Positions 48,756-59,284 of a stretch of 64,000 nt of DNA are shown in pieces. Source of the stretch: Cepaea nemoralis (lineage: Eukaryota > Mollusca > Gastropoda > Stylommatophora > Helicidae); assembly GCA_014155875.1 (NCBI GenBank), contig JACEFZ010013519.1, positions 1-64,000 on the forward strand, written 5' to 3'. The notes beneath the pieces were generated by a model, which did not search any database, was not told where the DNA came from, and saw only the letters and a list, made by a program, of their open reading frames with translations. Made by a program: the position numbers and the translations under genes. How positions within the stretch are numbered: position 1 is the stretch's first letter; each line of letters starts with the position of its first letter.

Positions 48756-48830
48756 CTTACGATACACAGGCTGAGTAATATTTGGACAACGCTAGCTCCA
48801 TCATGCTCCCTGGGAGTCAACTGACCGGCA
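48756..48830 (+). pseudogene. Decayed duplicate of the TTC23 exon at 49909
   Basis: Preceded by the same sequence as the true exon (AAACTTCCCACTTTCTAG at 48738-48755 against 49891-49908). In the TTC23 phase it reads AYDTQAE, stop TAA, then YLDNASSIMLPGSQ, against AYYTQAEYHSDNARSIMLHG in the intact exon. Similarity fades after about 75 bp. No donor matching the true one is present. It is a dead exon duplicate. Confidence 0.9.
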
Positions 48831-48904
48831 AATGCCACAAACCCACCACACCACCATCTGAAGAGAAAGCTTAATCATTTTAAATTCTTAGCCGTGCTGG
48901 CCTC

Positions 48905-49830
48905 TTCATTATCATTGGATCACATTATCATAGGATTATTTCATAATATGATCACATTATAATTGAATCATTTCATAATATGATCACATTATAATTGGAT
49001 CATTTCATAATAGGATCACATTATAATTGGATCATTTCATAATAGGATCACATTATAATAGGATCATTTCATAATAGGATCACATTATAATAGGATCATT
49101 TCATAATATGATCACATTATAATTGGATCATTTCATAATATGATCACATTATAATAGGATCATTTCATAATATGATCACATTATAATAGGATCATTTCCT
49201 AATAGAATCACTTTATAATAGGATCATTTCATAATATGATCACATTATAATAGGATCATTTCCTAATAGGATCACATTATAATAGGATCATTTCATAATA
49301 GGATCACATTATAATAGGATCATTTCCTAATAGAATCACTTTATAATAGGATCATTTCATAATATGATCACATTATAATAGGATCATTTCCTAATAGGAT
49401 CACATTATCATAGGATCACATTATCATAGAATCATTTAACAATAGGATCACATTATCATAGAATTATTTCATAATAGGATCACATTATCATAGGATCACT
49501 TTATCACAGGACTACATTTTCATTGGACCACATTATCATAGAACCATTTCATAATAGGATCACATTATTAAAGGATCATATTATCATAGGGCCTAATTAT
49601 TGTAGGATCACATTATCATTGAATCATTTAATAATATAACATTATAACAGGATCACATTATAATAGCATCACATTATAATAACATCACATTATAATAGCA
49701 TCACATTATAATAGCATCACATTATAATAGGATCATAGTATCACATTATAAAGGGATCACATTATCATAGTATCACATTATAATAGGATCACATTATCAT
49801 AGCATCACATTATAACAGGATCACATTATA
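48905..49830. repeat. 16-bp GATC satellite, main block
   Basis: Alternating units GGATCACATTATAATA and GGATCATTTCATAATA give a 32-bp higher-order repeat, drifting into variants such as GCATCACATTATAATA near 49650-49730. About 58 units. Very AT-rich; GATC recurs every 16 bp. Confidence 0.95.
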
Positions 49831-49908
49831 ATAGACATGAGTTGTTATTATATTTAATCACTAGTCTGATCATGCTAATTACCACTGTGTAAACTTCCCA
49901 CTTTCTAG

Positions 49909-50077
49909 CATACTACACACAAGCAGAGTACCATTCGGACAATGCTCGCTCCATCATGCTCCATGGAAGTCACACAGCATCTTCGGTGGAGGAAAAGGCG
50001 GACCTGTTTCATGTTCTCATCAAGATATATCGCGTGATGGGGCAAGCCAGCACAGCAGTTGAAGAAGTATCCTTACC
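49909..50077 (+). CDS. TTC23: TTC23-like exon: second TPR helix pair
   Basis: After CA (completing Ala) it encodes YYTQAEYHSDNARSIMLHGS, then EEKADLFHVLIKIYRVMGQA and STAVEE. It aligns with the family's SLQAKQHAEKARQIL and FHTMGQALLSLQKF segments. The donor is ambiguous: GAAGAA|GTATCCTTA at 50067 is a strong U12-type site and gives the family's spacing, but leaves a one-base phase mismatch. CC|GTAGTC at 50078 restores phase but adds VSLP. Confidence 0.85.
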
Positions 50078-50398
50078 GTAGTCTCAGGATGGAGCTGTTG
50101 TGACGCTAGTGGTACAGGTTCAATATCCCAGAGGTGGCAGAATTTTTTTCTGACATATACAGCACTGGGGTCCACTCAGTATCATACAATGAAGTACCCA
50201 ACAATTTACAGAATGTCTTGAGAATTGTCTGGGAATACACTTACTGTATGCCTTCTAGTCTAAAGTCTTTCTATGTAAAAACTTGAAAACAATTTCCCTA
50301 GATTTGTCTACCAAAATTAGCTAGAATAATGTGTGCAAGCTGTTATCGGAAAAATGGAAATATGTTGTGTAATGTCATACTCCTTAATTAACTACAAG
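50067..50398 (+). other. Candidate U12-type (minor spliceosome) intron
   Basis: Donor GTATCCTTA matches the U12 5' splice consensus RTATCCTTT at eight of nine positions. CTCCTTAAT at 50380-50388 resembles the U12 branch element TTCCTTAAC, with the branch A about 11 nt before the AG at 50397-50398, the short distance typical of U12 introns. There is no polypyrimidine tract between. Reading phase across it is off by one base. Confidence 0.6.
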
Positions 50399-50527
50399 GT
50401 ACGGTGATGCTGAGAAAGCTCTGCAGAAAGCTGATAGAATTTCTCAGGAACGTAAGCAAGCTATCGTGTGTGACAGACAAAGAAGTGCAACCAGCTGGAT
50501 ATTTTGCTGTACCAAGGCCATGGCCAG
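50399..50527 (+). CDS. TTC23: TTC23-like exon: TPR region
   Basis: Begins G then TAC; encodes YGDAEKALQKADRISQERKQ and AIVCDRQRSATSWIFCCTKA, aligning with the family's KEALENLTKAEILSKE part. The donor GCCAG|GTATGT leaves AG, which with G of the next exon makes Arg. No stop in this frame. Confidence 0.8.
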
Positions 50528-50694
50528 GTATGTTACACAAATCAAGGACAACATATGTGAAAAATATGTCAAATCGTTTTTTGCATGTGTGTGTTATTAT
50601 TGCATTACAAAGGTGTTTTTTTTTTCTCCAAAGGACAACATAAGAACTACTAAGACGCCATCATTAGCAGCAAAAAAAAAGTGTGTAAATGCTT

Positions 50695-50995
50695 TATAGA
50701 ACCTATACTTTTGTATGCATGTGAAACATGGACAATACAATATTCAATCAAGCTGAGAAACATCAAATGGCAACAGACATATGGCTTCTGAGGGAAATGC
50801 AAGTACCTTGGAGAAACAGAAAATGAATTTGACAGTCCTTCAAGAAACAAATGAAAGCCGTAAACTGATTAGACATAGTAAAGGTGTTTTAGGTAAAAGT
50901 GATGAGGAAAAAATAAACTTGGCAAACTTGGTGACAACTGGCAAACTTGGTATGAGAGTCTTAGGGAAGCCAGATGGAAGAAATAAATAAGACCA
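50695..50995 (+). mobile_element. Decayed RTE C-terminal fragment
   Basis: Translates in pieces as EPILLYACETWTIQ and LRNIKWQQ, then CTTCAAGAAACAAATGAAAG (LQETNES) and GGTGACAACTGGCAAACTTG, the order of the RTE C-terminus at 20037-20420. Several frameshifts. Confidence 0.7.
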
Positions 50996-51299
50996 GGAAT
51001 CTTGTTGGCCACATTAACTCATTATGTACTATGAATATTCTGTTGTGGGTATGTTTTCCAATTTTGAAAATGTCAGAGCAGTATATTGAAGACATTAAAT
51101 TGTCCAACCTCCAGAGGGTTAAGAATTTGTGAAGCATTCACATATGATCTTATTTGTGCATCCTTGTCCACGATTCACAGATCTAGTGAAACAGTGCAAT
51201 ACTATAGCCTACTTCAGACATACCTTAGCAAAGGGTTGATATTCCCTATGAGCAGAAGCGATGGTTTACAGGAAGTGTCTTGGGAAGTACGGGCAGTCA

Positions 51300-51575
51300 G
51301 CATGATACTGACCACATCGCCCCCACGAGTGTCGATTCATCATCATCAAATTCCCTGCCTAGCTGGCTTAGGCGTTCATGTCTCTCCACAGATCTCGGTC
51401 TTTGGTGTTCTGGATCAACTCTGCTGCTGATATTCCTCCATGCCACCGTCTCAATCCTTCCAGCATAATTTCTATTAGTTTACCTCTGCCTCTCTTCCCC
51501 TCGATCTTTCCAGTTGTCACTATGTTCTCTAATACCTCTCTTCTCATCACATGACCAAAGTGCCAATTAGTCTAC
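51300..51575 (-). mobile_element. RTE C-terminal fragment, minus
   Basis: The minus frame 51550-51368 reads MMRREVLENIVTTGKIEGKR, then GLRRWHGGISAAELIQNTKD. The tail is a short (GAT)n at about 51340-51350, as in copy D. Confidence 0.8.
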
Positions 51576-51786
51576 AAAAATAATGGGTCTAGCAACATAT
51601 CCCTATTGCGATATTAGACATGTGCCTTGAGTTCTTTTTGGAGGTTCCCATTCTTTTCTCATTTATTTGTTGTAGTAATCTTCTTTCAGAAAGACAACAA
51701 AGAATGAATAATAAGCTACAAACATTAATTACCTGATGCCTGCATAGAATAGTGGGACTAAAATGGTATGACTGAATCACTGATGT

Positions 51787-52161
51787 AGAGCTCATGGAGA
51801 GAACTAAAGAAACTCCAGTGAATCAAGAGGTGGGGAAAAGACGCTAGCACTGGGTAGGACAAGAGCTCATGGAGAGAACTAAAGAAACTCCAGTGAACCA
51901 AGAGGTGGGGAAAAGACGCTAGCACTGGGTAGGATAAGAGCTCATGGAGAGAACTAAAGAAACTCCAGTGAATCAAGAGGTGGGGAAAAGACGCTAGCAC
52001 TGGGTAGGACAAGAGCTCATGGAGAGAACTAAAGAAACTCCAGTGAATCAAGAGGTGAGGAAAAGACGCTAGCACTGGGTAGGACAAGAGCTCATGGAGA
52101 GAACTAAAGAAACCCCAGTGAACCAAGAGGTGAGGAAAAGACGCTGGCACTGGGTAGGACA
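51787..52161. repeat. 75-bp satellite made of LINE G coding sequence, 5 units
   Basis: Units start AGAGCTCATGGAGAGAACTA at 51787, 51862, 51937, 52012 and 52087. One frame reads ELMERTKETPVNQEV, then GKRR, a stop, HWVGQ. The first unit continues upstream LINE sequence (LKWYD), so the array grew inside a LINE. Confidence 0.95.
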
Positions 52162-52269
52162 CTGCGGATAGTTTATCTAGAAGGGCCCTTGTCGGGAACT
52201 CACCAGGCAAGTGGAAGAGTCGACAACTTACAAGAATTGAAGACAGAGGTATACTGATCCAGTACAAAA

Positions 52270-52480
52270 TTATCACAAATGTAACCTCCCATTAGGACAG
52301 AAGGACGATATATCACCATAAACGGTTCATCATGCTATTTGTTTTGTTTGTGACATCTCCCACAATTTCAGTGCTCAGAGAACGGACATTATCATTATAA
52401 TACTTGTTAATTTAATTTGATTGTGCACCATGGTTGGTCCAAACCTATCTTGTGTTGGCACTGAGCCAGTTAGTGATTTG
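52270..52480. mobile_element. TTAA-ended MITE, copy 3 (inverted)
   Basis: The reverse complement contains GGTTTGGACCAACCATGG, TGCACAATCAAATTAAATTA, GTTCTCTGAGCACTGAAATT and GGTGATATATCGTCCTTCTG in the order of copy 1. Its outer end has decayed to CTAACTGGCTCAGTGCC. Confidence 0.55.
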
Positions 52481-52617
52481 GGGAGAATGTGGACTGAGCT
52501 GCAGGAGATAGCAACAGGTGGGGGGTGTGTGTGTGTGAGTTGGTTGAGGCCTATGTCCCAGTTGGGGGTAAGGGCAACAAAAGAGTAAGTCTCCTTTCAC
52601 CAATTTCATGATGATTT

Positions 52618-52825
52618 CTGGAGGTCAGCATGGCTGAATGGATAAGACCGATCGTTCTTATACATCTGGTGTGCTGATGTCAAGGTAGCGGGTTCAACCC
52701 CTACACCGGTCAATTTGACTCAAATGTTTCAAGGACTTCTCGTCCTTGCCTTGGGGATGTAAATTACATCTGAAGTTGGAGTAGGTTCCCCTGATGGTGA
52801 AGAACATGTGTAATATGGAAAGCTA
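52618..52825 (+). mobile_element. SINE S3 with tRNA-like head
   Basis: A-box-like ATGGCTGAATGGATAAGA and B-box-like GCGGGTTCAACCCCTAC, then body CTTCTCGTCCTTGCCTTGGG, TGTAAATTACATCTGAAGTT and AATATGGAAAGCTAATCCAC. An inverted copy is at 58920-59142. Confidence 0.85.
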
Positions 52826-53006
52826 ATCCACACATAAAACTAAATCCAGTAAACTACAAATAGTAGCATGTGTATGGACTATGCTTGAGATCAAAGCAAG
52901 GGAATGCCCATAAAAATGTGATTTCCTACCGTGCATTCTCCGTGTGTTATGGTCCAAGGATGTTGTGTCTATAATTCAGTATGTGGTGATATTTGAATCT
53001 TTTCAG

Positions 53007-53133
53007 GCTGTATGCAAAGCAGAAGAAATATGCACTAGCAAGCGAGAAATATGACAAAACAATTGAGCTTATGGAAGAAGAGTATGGCAAGGACAGCTCT
53101 CAAGTCATGCATGCCTACATGGAATATGGCAGG
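53007..53133 (+). CDS. TTC23: TTC23-like exon: TPR
   Basis: Acceptor ATCTTTTCAG, donor AGG|GTGTGT. G completes Arg, then LYAKQKKYALASEKYDKTIE and LMEEEYGKDSSQVMHAYMEY, GR. It matches the family segment FAQLYQGQKKSKEALPHYQAALE..GETS. A typical TPR helix pair (Y/A/K pattern). Ends in phase 0. A SINE starts about 25 bp downstream. Confidence 0.9.
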
Positions 53134-53158
53134 GTGTGTTGTTTATTGTGTGTTTAGT

Positions 53159-53402
53159 TTACATCCAAAGGCTTGCGAACGCGGTTTGTGAGCCGGGTAC
53201 CAGGCGTTTGAAGCTCAGCTGCGACGGATTTGTGCAGCAGACCATGTCACGTTGTGTTATAACGTGCTGGTATGGAAGCCGGTCGTTCAGAAAGCAATGG
53301 CAAATTACTGAACGTAACACTTGCCTAGTACATCAACAGCAGCTGAAAAAGCTGGTGTTGACTGCAACATCCCGTAAAGGATACGCAAAAAAAAAAAAAA
53401 AA
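53159..53402 (+). mobile_element. SINE S1
   Basis: Head with GCTTGCGAACGCGGTTTGTG and GCGTTTGAAGCTC, body GGTCGTTCAGAAAGCAATGG, CAGCAGCTGAAAAAGCTGG and CATCCCGTAAAGGATACGC, and an A15 tail. Confidence 0.85.
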
Positions 53403-53539
53403 TTTACATCACCTTCGTTTCTTCTTCTTGCTATTTTTCTTTCTTCTATCACCTAACCCTATTTAAAAATCATGGGAGAGCCATGTTGCACTTATGAATT
53501 CTCTCTGTGTTAAGTAGCACACCTATTGTGATTGGCTAG

Positions 53540-54190
53540 TCTACATTAATTAATTAATTAATTAATTCATTCATTAGCATGTCCTTTGCAGAACCTCGCT
53601 CCCATAACAACCTTCCGGAAAACTTCTCAGTCATAAGCAAGATGTCCCGCATCCGATACACCCATCTGGGGATCATATGCCACATCTTGCACTCATCTTT
53701 TCTTTGGCCTTCCTCTTCATCTCTTCCCGGGTGAATACCCCTCCATTATTGTTCTTTCCAAACATTCATGACGTTTCAAGTGACCAAAATATTTTAATTT
53801 TCTTTGTTTTATCATCTTTAGTAGCTAACTTCTTCAATATTCAGATCTTGTCATATGGAAGCATTTGTTCTTTTCTATATCCAAGATATTCTTAAAACCC
53901 GTCTATAACATTCATATTCAAAGGCATTTATGCGCTGTTCAGCTTTTTTAGTAAGTGTCCCGGTCTCACTGACAAACTTGGTATCAGGCATATGTTGCAA
54001 TGGGAACGTGGCATGCTATTAAATATTGAATGTTTGTAGGTCTATTTGTCCCACACCACAATTTATTAAGTTGTGTTAGTTTTTGAACAGCAATAGATAT
54101 TCGTCTTTTAATTTCTTTCATTGTGTCACCATTGTTGGTAATTAATAACCTAAGATATTAAACATTTTTCACCACCTCCTCATGAACACA
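53540..54190 (-). mobile_element. LINE E 3' part, minus
   Basis: The reverse complement contains GAAGTTTTCCGGAAGGTTGT, CATCCGATACACCC-type segments, CAAAATATTTT/TCACTTGAAACGTCATG and the tail region with (GAAT)n at about 53550. Longer than the 38983 and 40134 copies and decayed in all frames. Confidence 0.75.
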
Positions 54191-54448
54191 TATTTCTTTC
54201 TCCATAATAGTTTTAATTTATCTGTATGCGTTATCTTTGTTTTTGCTATGTTAAGATATAAGATGTATTCTATATGGACACTACAAAACATTACTTGATA
54301 TTGTACGCCTTAAGTTTGGCCAGAACATGCTTAAGAACACTGACAACCTATTTATGTTTCACAATTTGTGTATATTTAGGACTGCTAACCATATCATTTT
54401 CCTGGACATCTGATATTTTAGAATGTGTGTATATTTAAGGCTGCCAAC

Positions 54449-54735
54449 CATAAAATGCTGGGGTTTACTGCTACGTCCTGTAAAGGATAAGCATCTAACT
54501 TTTCCCTGGCCTAGGGGTTAACATCTTTCTCCGTAATCCTGTATATTCTCGTGAGTAACGTAACCTGCGTGAGAATCGGTAGCGTTGGTAACTTACGGGG
54601 TATGTGAGCCAGCTGCTCAGAAAGCAATGGCAAACTACTGAGCGTAATCTTGCCTAGTACATCAACAGCAGCTGAAAAATGCTGATGTTGATTGCAACGT
54701 CCTATAAGGAATATGCAAAAAAAAAAAAAAAAACT
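54449..54735 (+). mobile_element. SINE S1 fragment followed by a full S1 copy
   Basis: 54449-54499 is an S1 3' end (AAATGCTGGGGTTTACTGCT, GTCCTGTAAAGGATAAGC). Directly after it begins a full copy with the CTGGCCTAGGGGTTA / TTTCTCCGTAATCC head, ending in A16 at 54735. A tail-to-head arrangement. Confidence 0.75.
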
Positions 54736-55512
54736 ATCTTCATTTTTCCGGGTATTTTCTCAAATTTTACACACCACAGACTGTCCAGGAGAAATGTATA
54801 ATAACATTCTGAAAATGTCCAGAAATTTGGCTTTTGAAATTTGAAAATCATCTGTTCCATACCATTGCTAAGGTTAGCAAAGTGTTATTTTTTCCCCCAC
54901 AAGAACACAAATATTTGGGAGTCTTGTCACACTTTCTGAGTTCTTGGCATTTTATTTGTGCAGTTTGACTTTTTCATCCCATCTTTAAAATTCTTTTGTA
55001 TCTTTTTGTAGGAAAAAGAAGAAGAATGAGTAAATAAGCAAAGATTCTAATAGGAAGCTTTAGAAATGTGGTTTTATATAAGAACGCTGAAAAATTACTT
55101 GGACAGTCAAAATGAGTAATCTAAATATTTTGAAAGAGGCTAGGTTGCAAAGACAAACTTAGGAAAGAGCCAATCATAATTAGACTACACTCCGCCCATA
55201 ACAAGGGTGGAAGGTACAATATTTTAAAGAAGAGATGCACAAGAGAGATGGATGCACTCAATGTCATGTCAACTGCCGATGAACCACTCCCTGAAAAGAG
55301 AAAACTATGTCTTAAAACACCAGGCCTTAAAAAGCGCAATTCCAGAAATGCTTAGAAATCAGGAAGCGAATTGCACAGCTCTATTTTTGCAAGCAGAAAA
55401 GAAACACCTTAAGGGCCTGAACACCTTTTTCATCAAACGCATCGAGTGAGTAATTAAGATAATGTAAAGATATCTTTTGGTATCACAGGGCACCCTCAAA
55501 AGTCTTAATATT
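54736..55512. other. No gene recognised
   Basis: Intronic DNA of TTC23. The short open frame at 55252-55449 has no recognisable domain and no splice context. No repeat ends seen. Confidence 0.35.
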
Positions 55513-55622
55513 TGCACCCAAATGTCCTCATAGTTGCACCCAAATGACCTCATTTTTGCACCCAAATTTCATCATATTTGCACCCAAATGATCTCATTTT
55601 TGCACCCAAATGTCCACATGTT
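55513..55622. repeat. 22-bp minisatellite, 5 units
   Basis: TGCACCCAAATG plus about 10 variable bases repeats at 55513, 55535, 55557, 55579 and 55601, exactly 22 bp apart. Confidence 0.93.
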
Positions 55623-55977
55623 CTGGCATAGGGTGGTGACAGCTCTAATGAATATTTGTGCCCTGTGAAAGTAAAACACATTTGATTTTGTTGATATAAT
55701 TTCCCTCCTTGGACAGAGGTTGATATCCTCTGATACTGAAAGAGGTAACACTGAAGATTATCCATTGCTTCCTGTCTTCAGCAATACTTATAAGTCTGGC
55801 AGCCCTGTAGCTGGTCCATTCTTATATGTTTTAAGTCCAGGATTTCTGTTGTCTGCTCTTTTGTCACTTGCTTTCATCTGTTCCCTGTATAATTTTTTCC
55901 CCAAAATGCATTAACTGGTTATGTTGGAGATGGTTTTTGAGAAGAATGTTGAGAAAGTCATGGATAAAACAAAATGT

Positions 55978-56211
55978 TTTGCATATCCTTTACTGGACAT
56001 CGCTGTCAACATCAGCATCTTTCAGCTGATTGTTGATTTCTTGGCAAGATTACGCTCAGTAGTTTACCATTGTTTTCTGAGCGGCCGGCTCACATACCCC
56101 GTAAGTTACAGACGCGATTCGAACCACTGCTGATTCTCACCGTCGTCACGTTACCTACGAGAGTATACGAGATTATGGAGAAAAGTCGCTAACCTCTAGG
56201 CCAGGAAGCCA
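55978..56211 (-). mobile_element. SINE S1 (alternative head), minus
   Basis: The reverse complement starts GGCTTCCTGGCCTAGAGGTT, has ATTCGAACC-type B-box (GGTTCGAATCGCGTC), then CTCAGAAAACAATGGTAAAC and GATGTCCAGTAAAGGATATG. Confidence 0.8.
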
Positions 56212-56284
56212 GCATGTCATGGATAGGGAAGAATAATAACACAGAAGCATTGAGAACACCATGGAGGCAGAAGAAGAAGAAAAG

Positions 56285-56490
56285 AAGAAATCTTCTTTGG
56301 TCATGTAATGAGAAGAAAGGCTTTGGAAAACATCCGGATGACTGGAAATATCATCAGCAGAAGAGGCAGAGACAGCCCGAGAGAAAGGATTCTGTTTGGA
56401 CTAGGACAGTGGCATGGAGAAATACCAGTTGAAGTCGTTGAAAAATCTGCACTGCAATGGGGATTCGACCACATGACACCCAGCCTGAGA
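56285..56490 (+). mobile_element. RTE C-terminal fragment
   Basis: FFGHVMRRKALENIRMTGNI, then SRRGRDSPRERILFGLGQWH and GEIPVEVVEKSALQWGFDH: RTE post-RT segment, partly open. The 51-bp array begins 20 bp further on. Confidence 0.75.
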
Positions 56491-56509
56491 TGTAAGCATG
56501 GTATTGTGT

Positions 56510-57986
56510 GTCATATATAAACTAATTGGCCCCCGATGGGTCATGTGGTCAGTATTACATGTCATATATAAACCAATCGGCAATCGATGGGTTATGTGGT
56601 CAGTATTGCATGTCATATATAAACCAATCGGCACTCGATGGGTCATGTGGTCAGTATTGCGTGTCATACATAAACCAGTCAGCATTCAATGGGTCATGTG
56701 GTCAGTATTGCGTGTCATACATAAACCAGTCGGCACTCGATAGGTCATGTGGTCAGTATTGTGTGTCATATATAAACCAGTCGGCACTCAATGGGTCATG
56801 TGGTCAGTATTGCGTGTCATATATAAACCAATCGGCACTCGATGGGTCATGTGGTCAGTATTGCGTGTCATATATAAACCAATCAGCACTCGATGGGTCA
56901 TGTGGTCAGTATTGCGTGACATATATAAACCAATCGGCACTCGATGGGTCATGTGGTCAGTATTGCGTGTCATATATAAACCAATCGGCACTCGATGGGT
57001 CATGTGGTCAGTATTGCGTGTCATATATAAACCAGTCGGCACTCGATGTGTCATGTGGTCAGTATTGCGTGTCATATATAAACCAATCGGCACTCGATGG
57101 GTCATGTGGTCAGTATTGCGTGTCATATATAAACCAATCGGCACTCGATGGGTCATGTGGTCAGTATTGCGTGTCATATATAAACCAGTCAGCACTTGAT
57201 GGGTCATGTGGTCAGTATTGCGTGTCATATATAAACCAATCGGCACTCGATGGGTCATGTGGTCAGTATTGCGTGTCATATATAAACCAATCGGCACTCG
57301 ATGGGTCATGTGGTCAGTATTGCGTGTCATATATAAACCAATCGGCACTCGATGGGTCATGTGGTCAGTATTGCGTGTCATATATAAACCAGTCAGCACT
57401 TGATGGGTCATGTGGTCAGTATTGCGTGTCATATATAAACCAATCGGCACTCGATGGGTCATGTGGTCAGTATTGCGTGTCATATATAAACCAATCGGCA
57501 CTCGATGGGTCATGTGGTCAGTATTGCGTGTCATATATAAACCAATCGGCACTCGATGGGTCATGTGGTCAGTATTGCGTGTCATATATAAACCAATCGG
57601 CACTCGATGGGTCATGTGGTCAGTATTGCGTGTCATATATAAACCAATCGGCACTCAATGGGTCATGTGGTCAGTATTGCGTGTCATATATAAACCAATC
57701 GGCACTTGATGGGTCATGTGGTCAGTATTGCGTGTCATATATAAACCAGTCGGCACTCGATGGGTCATGTGGTCAGTATTGCGTGTCATATATAAACCAG
57801 TCGGCATTCGATGGGTCATGTGGTCAGTATTGCGTGTCATATCTAAACCAATCGGCACTCGATGGGTCATGTGGTCAGTATTGCGTGTCAAAAATAAACC
57901 AATCGGCATTCGATGGGTCATGTGGTCAGTATTGTGTGTCATATATAAACCAGTTGGCACTCGATGGGTCTTGAGGTCAGTATTGC
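56510..57986. repeat. 51-bp minisatellite, about 29 units
   Basis: Unit GTCATATATAAACCAATCGG, CACTCGATGGGTCATGTGGT, CAGTATTGCGT. With 51 divisible by 3, every unit reads the same peptide (NQSALDGSCGQYCVSYI), giving an open frame at 56526-57974. Other + and - frames are also open over long parts. Central units are nearly identical; edge units are more diverged. Confidence 0.97.
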
Positions 57987-58342
57987 AGTGGTCACCTTTA
58001 CTTCCCAGGACTTTTCTTGGTACAGATTTTAGGTTGAGTCAACTTTTGGGACCTTAGTCAATTTTTAAAAATCTGCCTCAATGGATATTCAAACACATGA
58101 CAATCAGGCAGACAGGTAAGTATGCTAATGTCTATGGAGTAACCAGTAAATATGTTGGTTGTTACAGACAAAAGTCCAATTCCAATTCCAATTTTCAAAA
58201 ACAAAAATTCCAAATTCAACCTCGTCTTTCAGCTGTGGTTATTGTTGAGGTCCGTGGTTTTTGTTTGTTCATTCACTCTAACTCTTGTCTTGTGAGTCCT
58301 GTCTTGGACTGGTTGTGTTGGTTTGTGTCTGGTACGTCAGCT

Positions 58343-58380
<38 letters not shown>
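58343..58380. repeat. G homopolymer, 38 bp
   Basis: Uninterrupted G run in a TTC23 intron. Quadruplex-prone on the sense strand, and a likely place for assembly length error. Confidence 0.95.
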
Positions 58381-58382
<2 letters not shown>

Positions 58383-58593
58383 GTTCGGAAGCTATTTTTG
58401 TGCACATCTGCTCTTGTGGTTCTCTTTGTTGGTGCAGGCTTCTGGCTCGTCCGGGTACAGTTCTGATAAGGACTTTATATTTGGTTGTTTTGTCTCCTTT
58501 TTTGTGTAGAACAGACAAAAGTACATTTAAACCCCTATTTGAATGCCTGTTGAAGATGTGACAACTACAACATTTGTTGTTTTCATTCTTAAG

Positions 58594-58676
58594 CATGAAC
58601 AGTCAAAAGGAAGACATGCAAATCATGAAAAAGCCATACGATTGTTCCTACAGGCTCACTCCATAGCTTCAGCTAT
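58594..58676 (+). CDS. TTC23: TTC23-like exon: TPR
   Basis: Acceptor CATTCTTAAG (weak pyrimidine tract), donor GCTAT|GTAAGT. Encodes HEQSKGRHANHEKAIRLFLQ and AHSIASA, then two bases that make Ile with T of the next exon. The family has VEQALGLHDVSINHFLQAHLI here. 83 nt, phase 0 to 2. Confidence 0.9.
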
Positions 58677-58919
58677 GTAAGTATGAATTGTTGGTAGTAG
58701 TATGATATGTCATTGCATAAACTGTTCAAGTGTCGTGTAAACTATCTGTGAAGAATGTACAGATAAACTAGGTGGATGTGTGGATCAGGTGTCACAGAAG
58801 TGCACAGTGACAAGATAAATGTGTGCATCATGGGCATCAAGAGATTTGTTTTTGTTGTACTTGCTCCCTTTCAACTCAAGCATAGTCCATATTTGTGCTA
58901 CTATATCTAGTGTACTGGA

Positions 58920-59142
58920 CCAATTTTTGGTTGTGGATTAGCTTTCCATATTATCAGTGTCCCTCGCCATCAGACGAACCCACTCCGGCTTCAAGGGTAC
59001 TTTAATTTACATCCCCAAGTCAAGGACGAGAAGTCAACATTTTAGTCCAACTGACAAGTATAGGAGTTGAATCCGCTACCTCGGCATCAGCGGGCCGGAT
59101 GTTTAAGAACAAGTGCTGTTATCCATTCGACCATGCTGACTT
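58920..59142 (-). mobile_element. SINE S3, minus copy
   Basis: The reverse complement carries TCAGCATGGTCGAATGGATA (A-box) and GTAGCGGATTCAACTCCTAT (B-box), then the body TTCTCGTCCTTGACTTGGGG and AATATGGAAAGCTAATCCAC, colinear with 52618-52825. Confidence 0.85.
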
Positions 59143-59250
59143 CAATGTGACTTCAAGATTGATTCACTTACAACAGCCGTGTGCTTTGTGTTTCTATATT
59201 GTTTACATTTCCACAGCTTTACCACAATTGTAACACATTTAATTATAGTG

Positions 59251-59284
<34 letters not shown>

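Noticed and set aside
48425..49830. Possible CRISPR-like array (regular GATC repeats)
   Set aside because: There are no unique spacers: units are contiguous 16-bp satellite repeats in an animal intron.
56526..57974. 482-codon open frame as a repeat protein gene
   Set aside because: It is fully explained by a 51-bp minisatellite; neighbouring frames and the opposite strand are also open, and no promoter or splice context is seen.
58285..58596. Gly-rich or Pro-rich proteins around the G38 run
   Set aside because: Translation of a homopolymer next to a TTC23 exon; no conserved sequence on either side.
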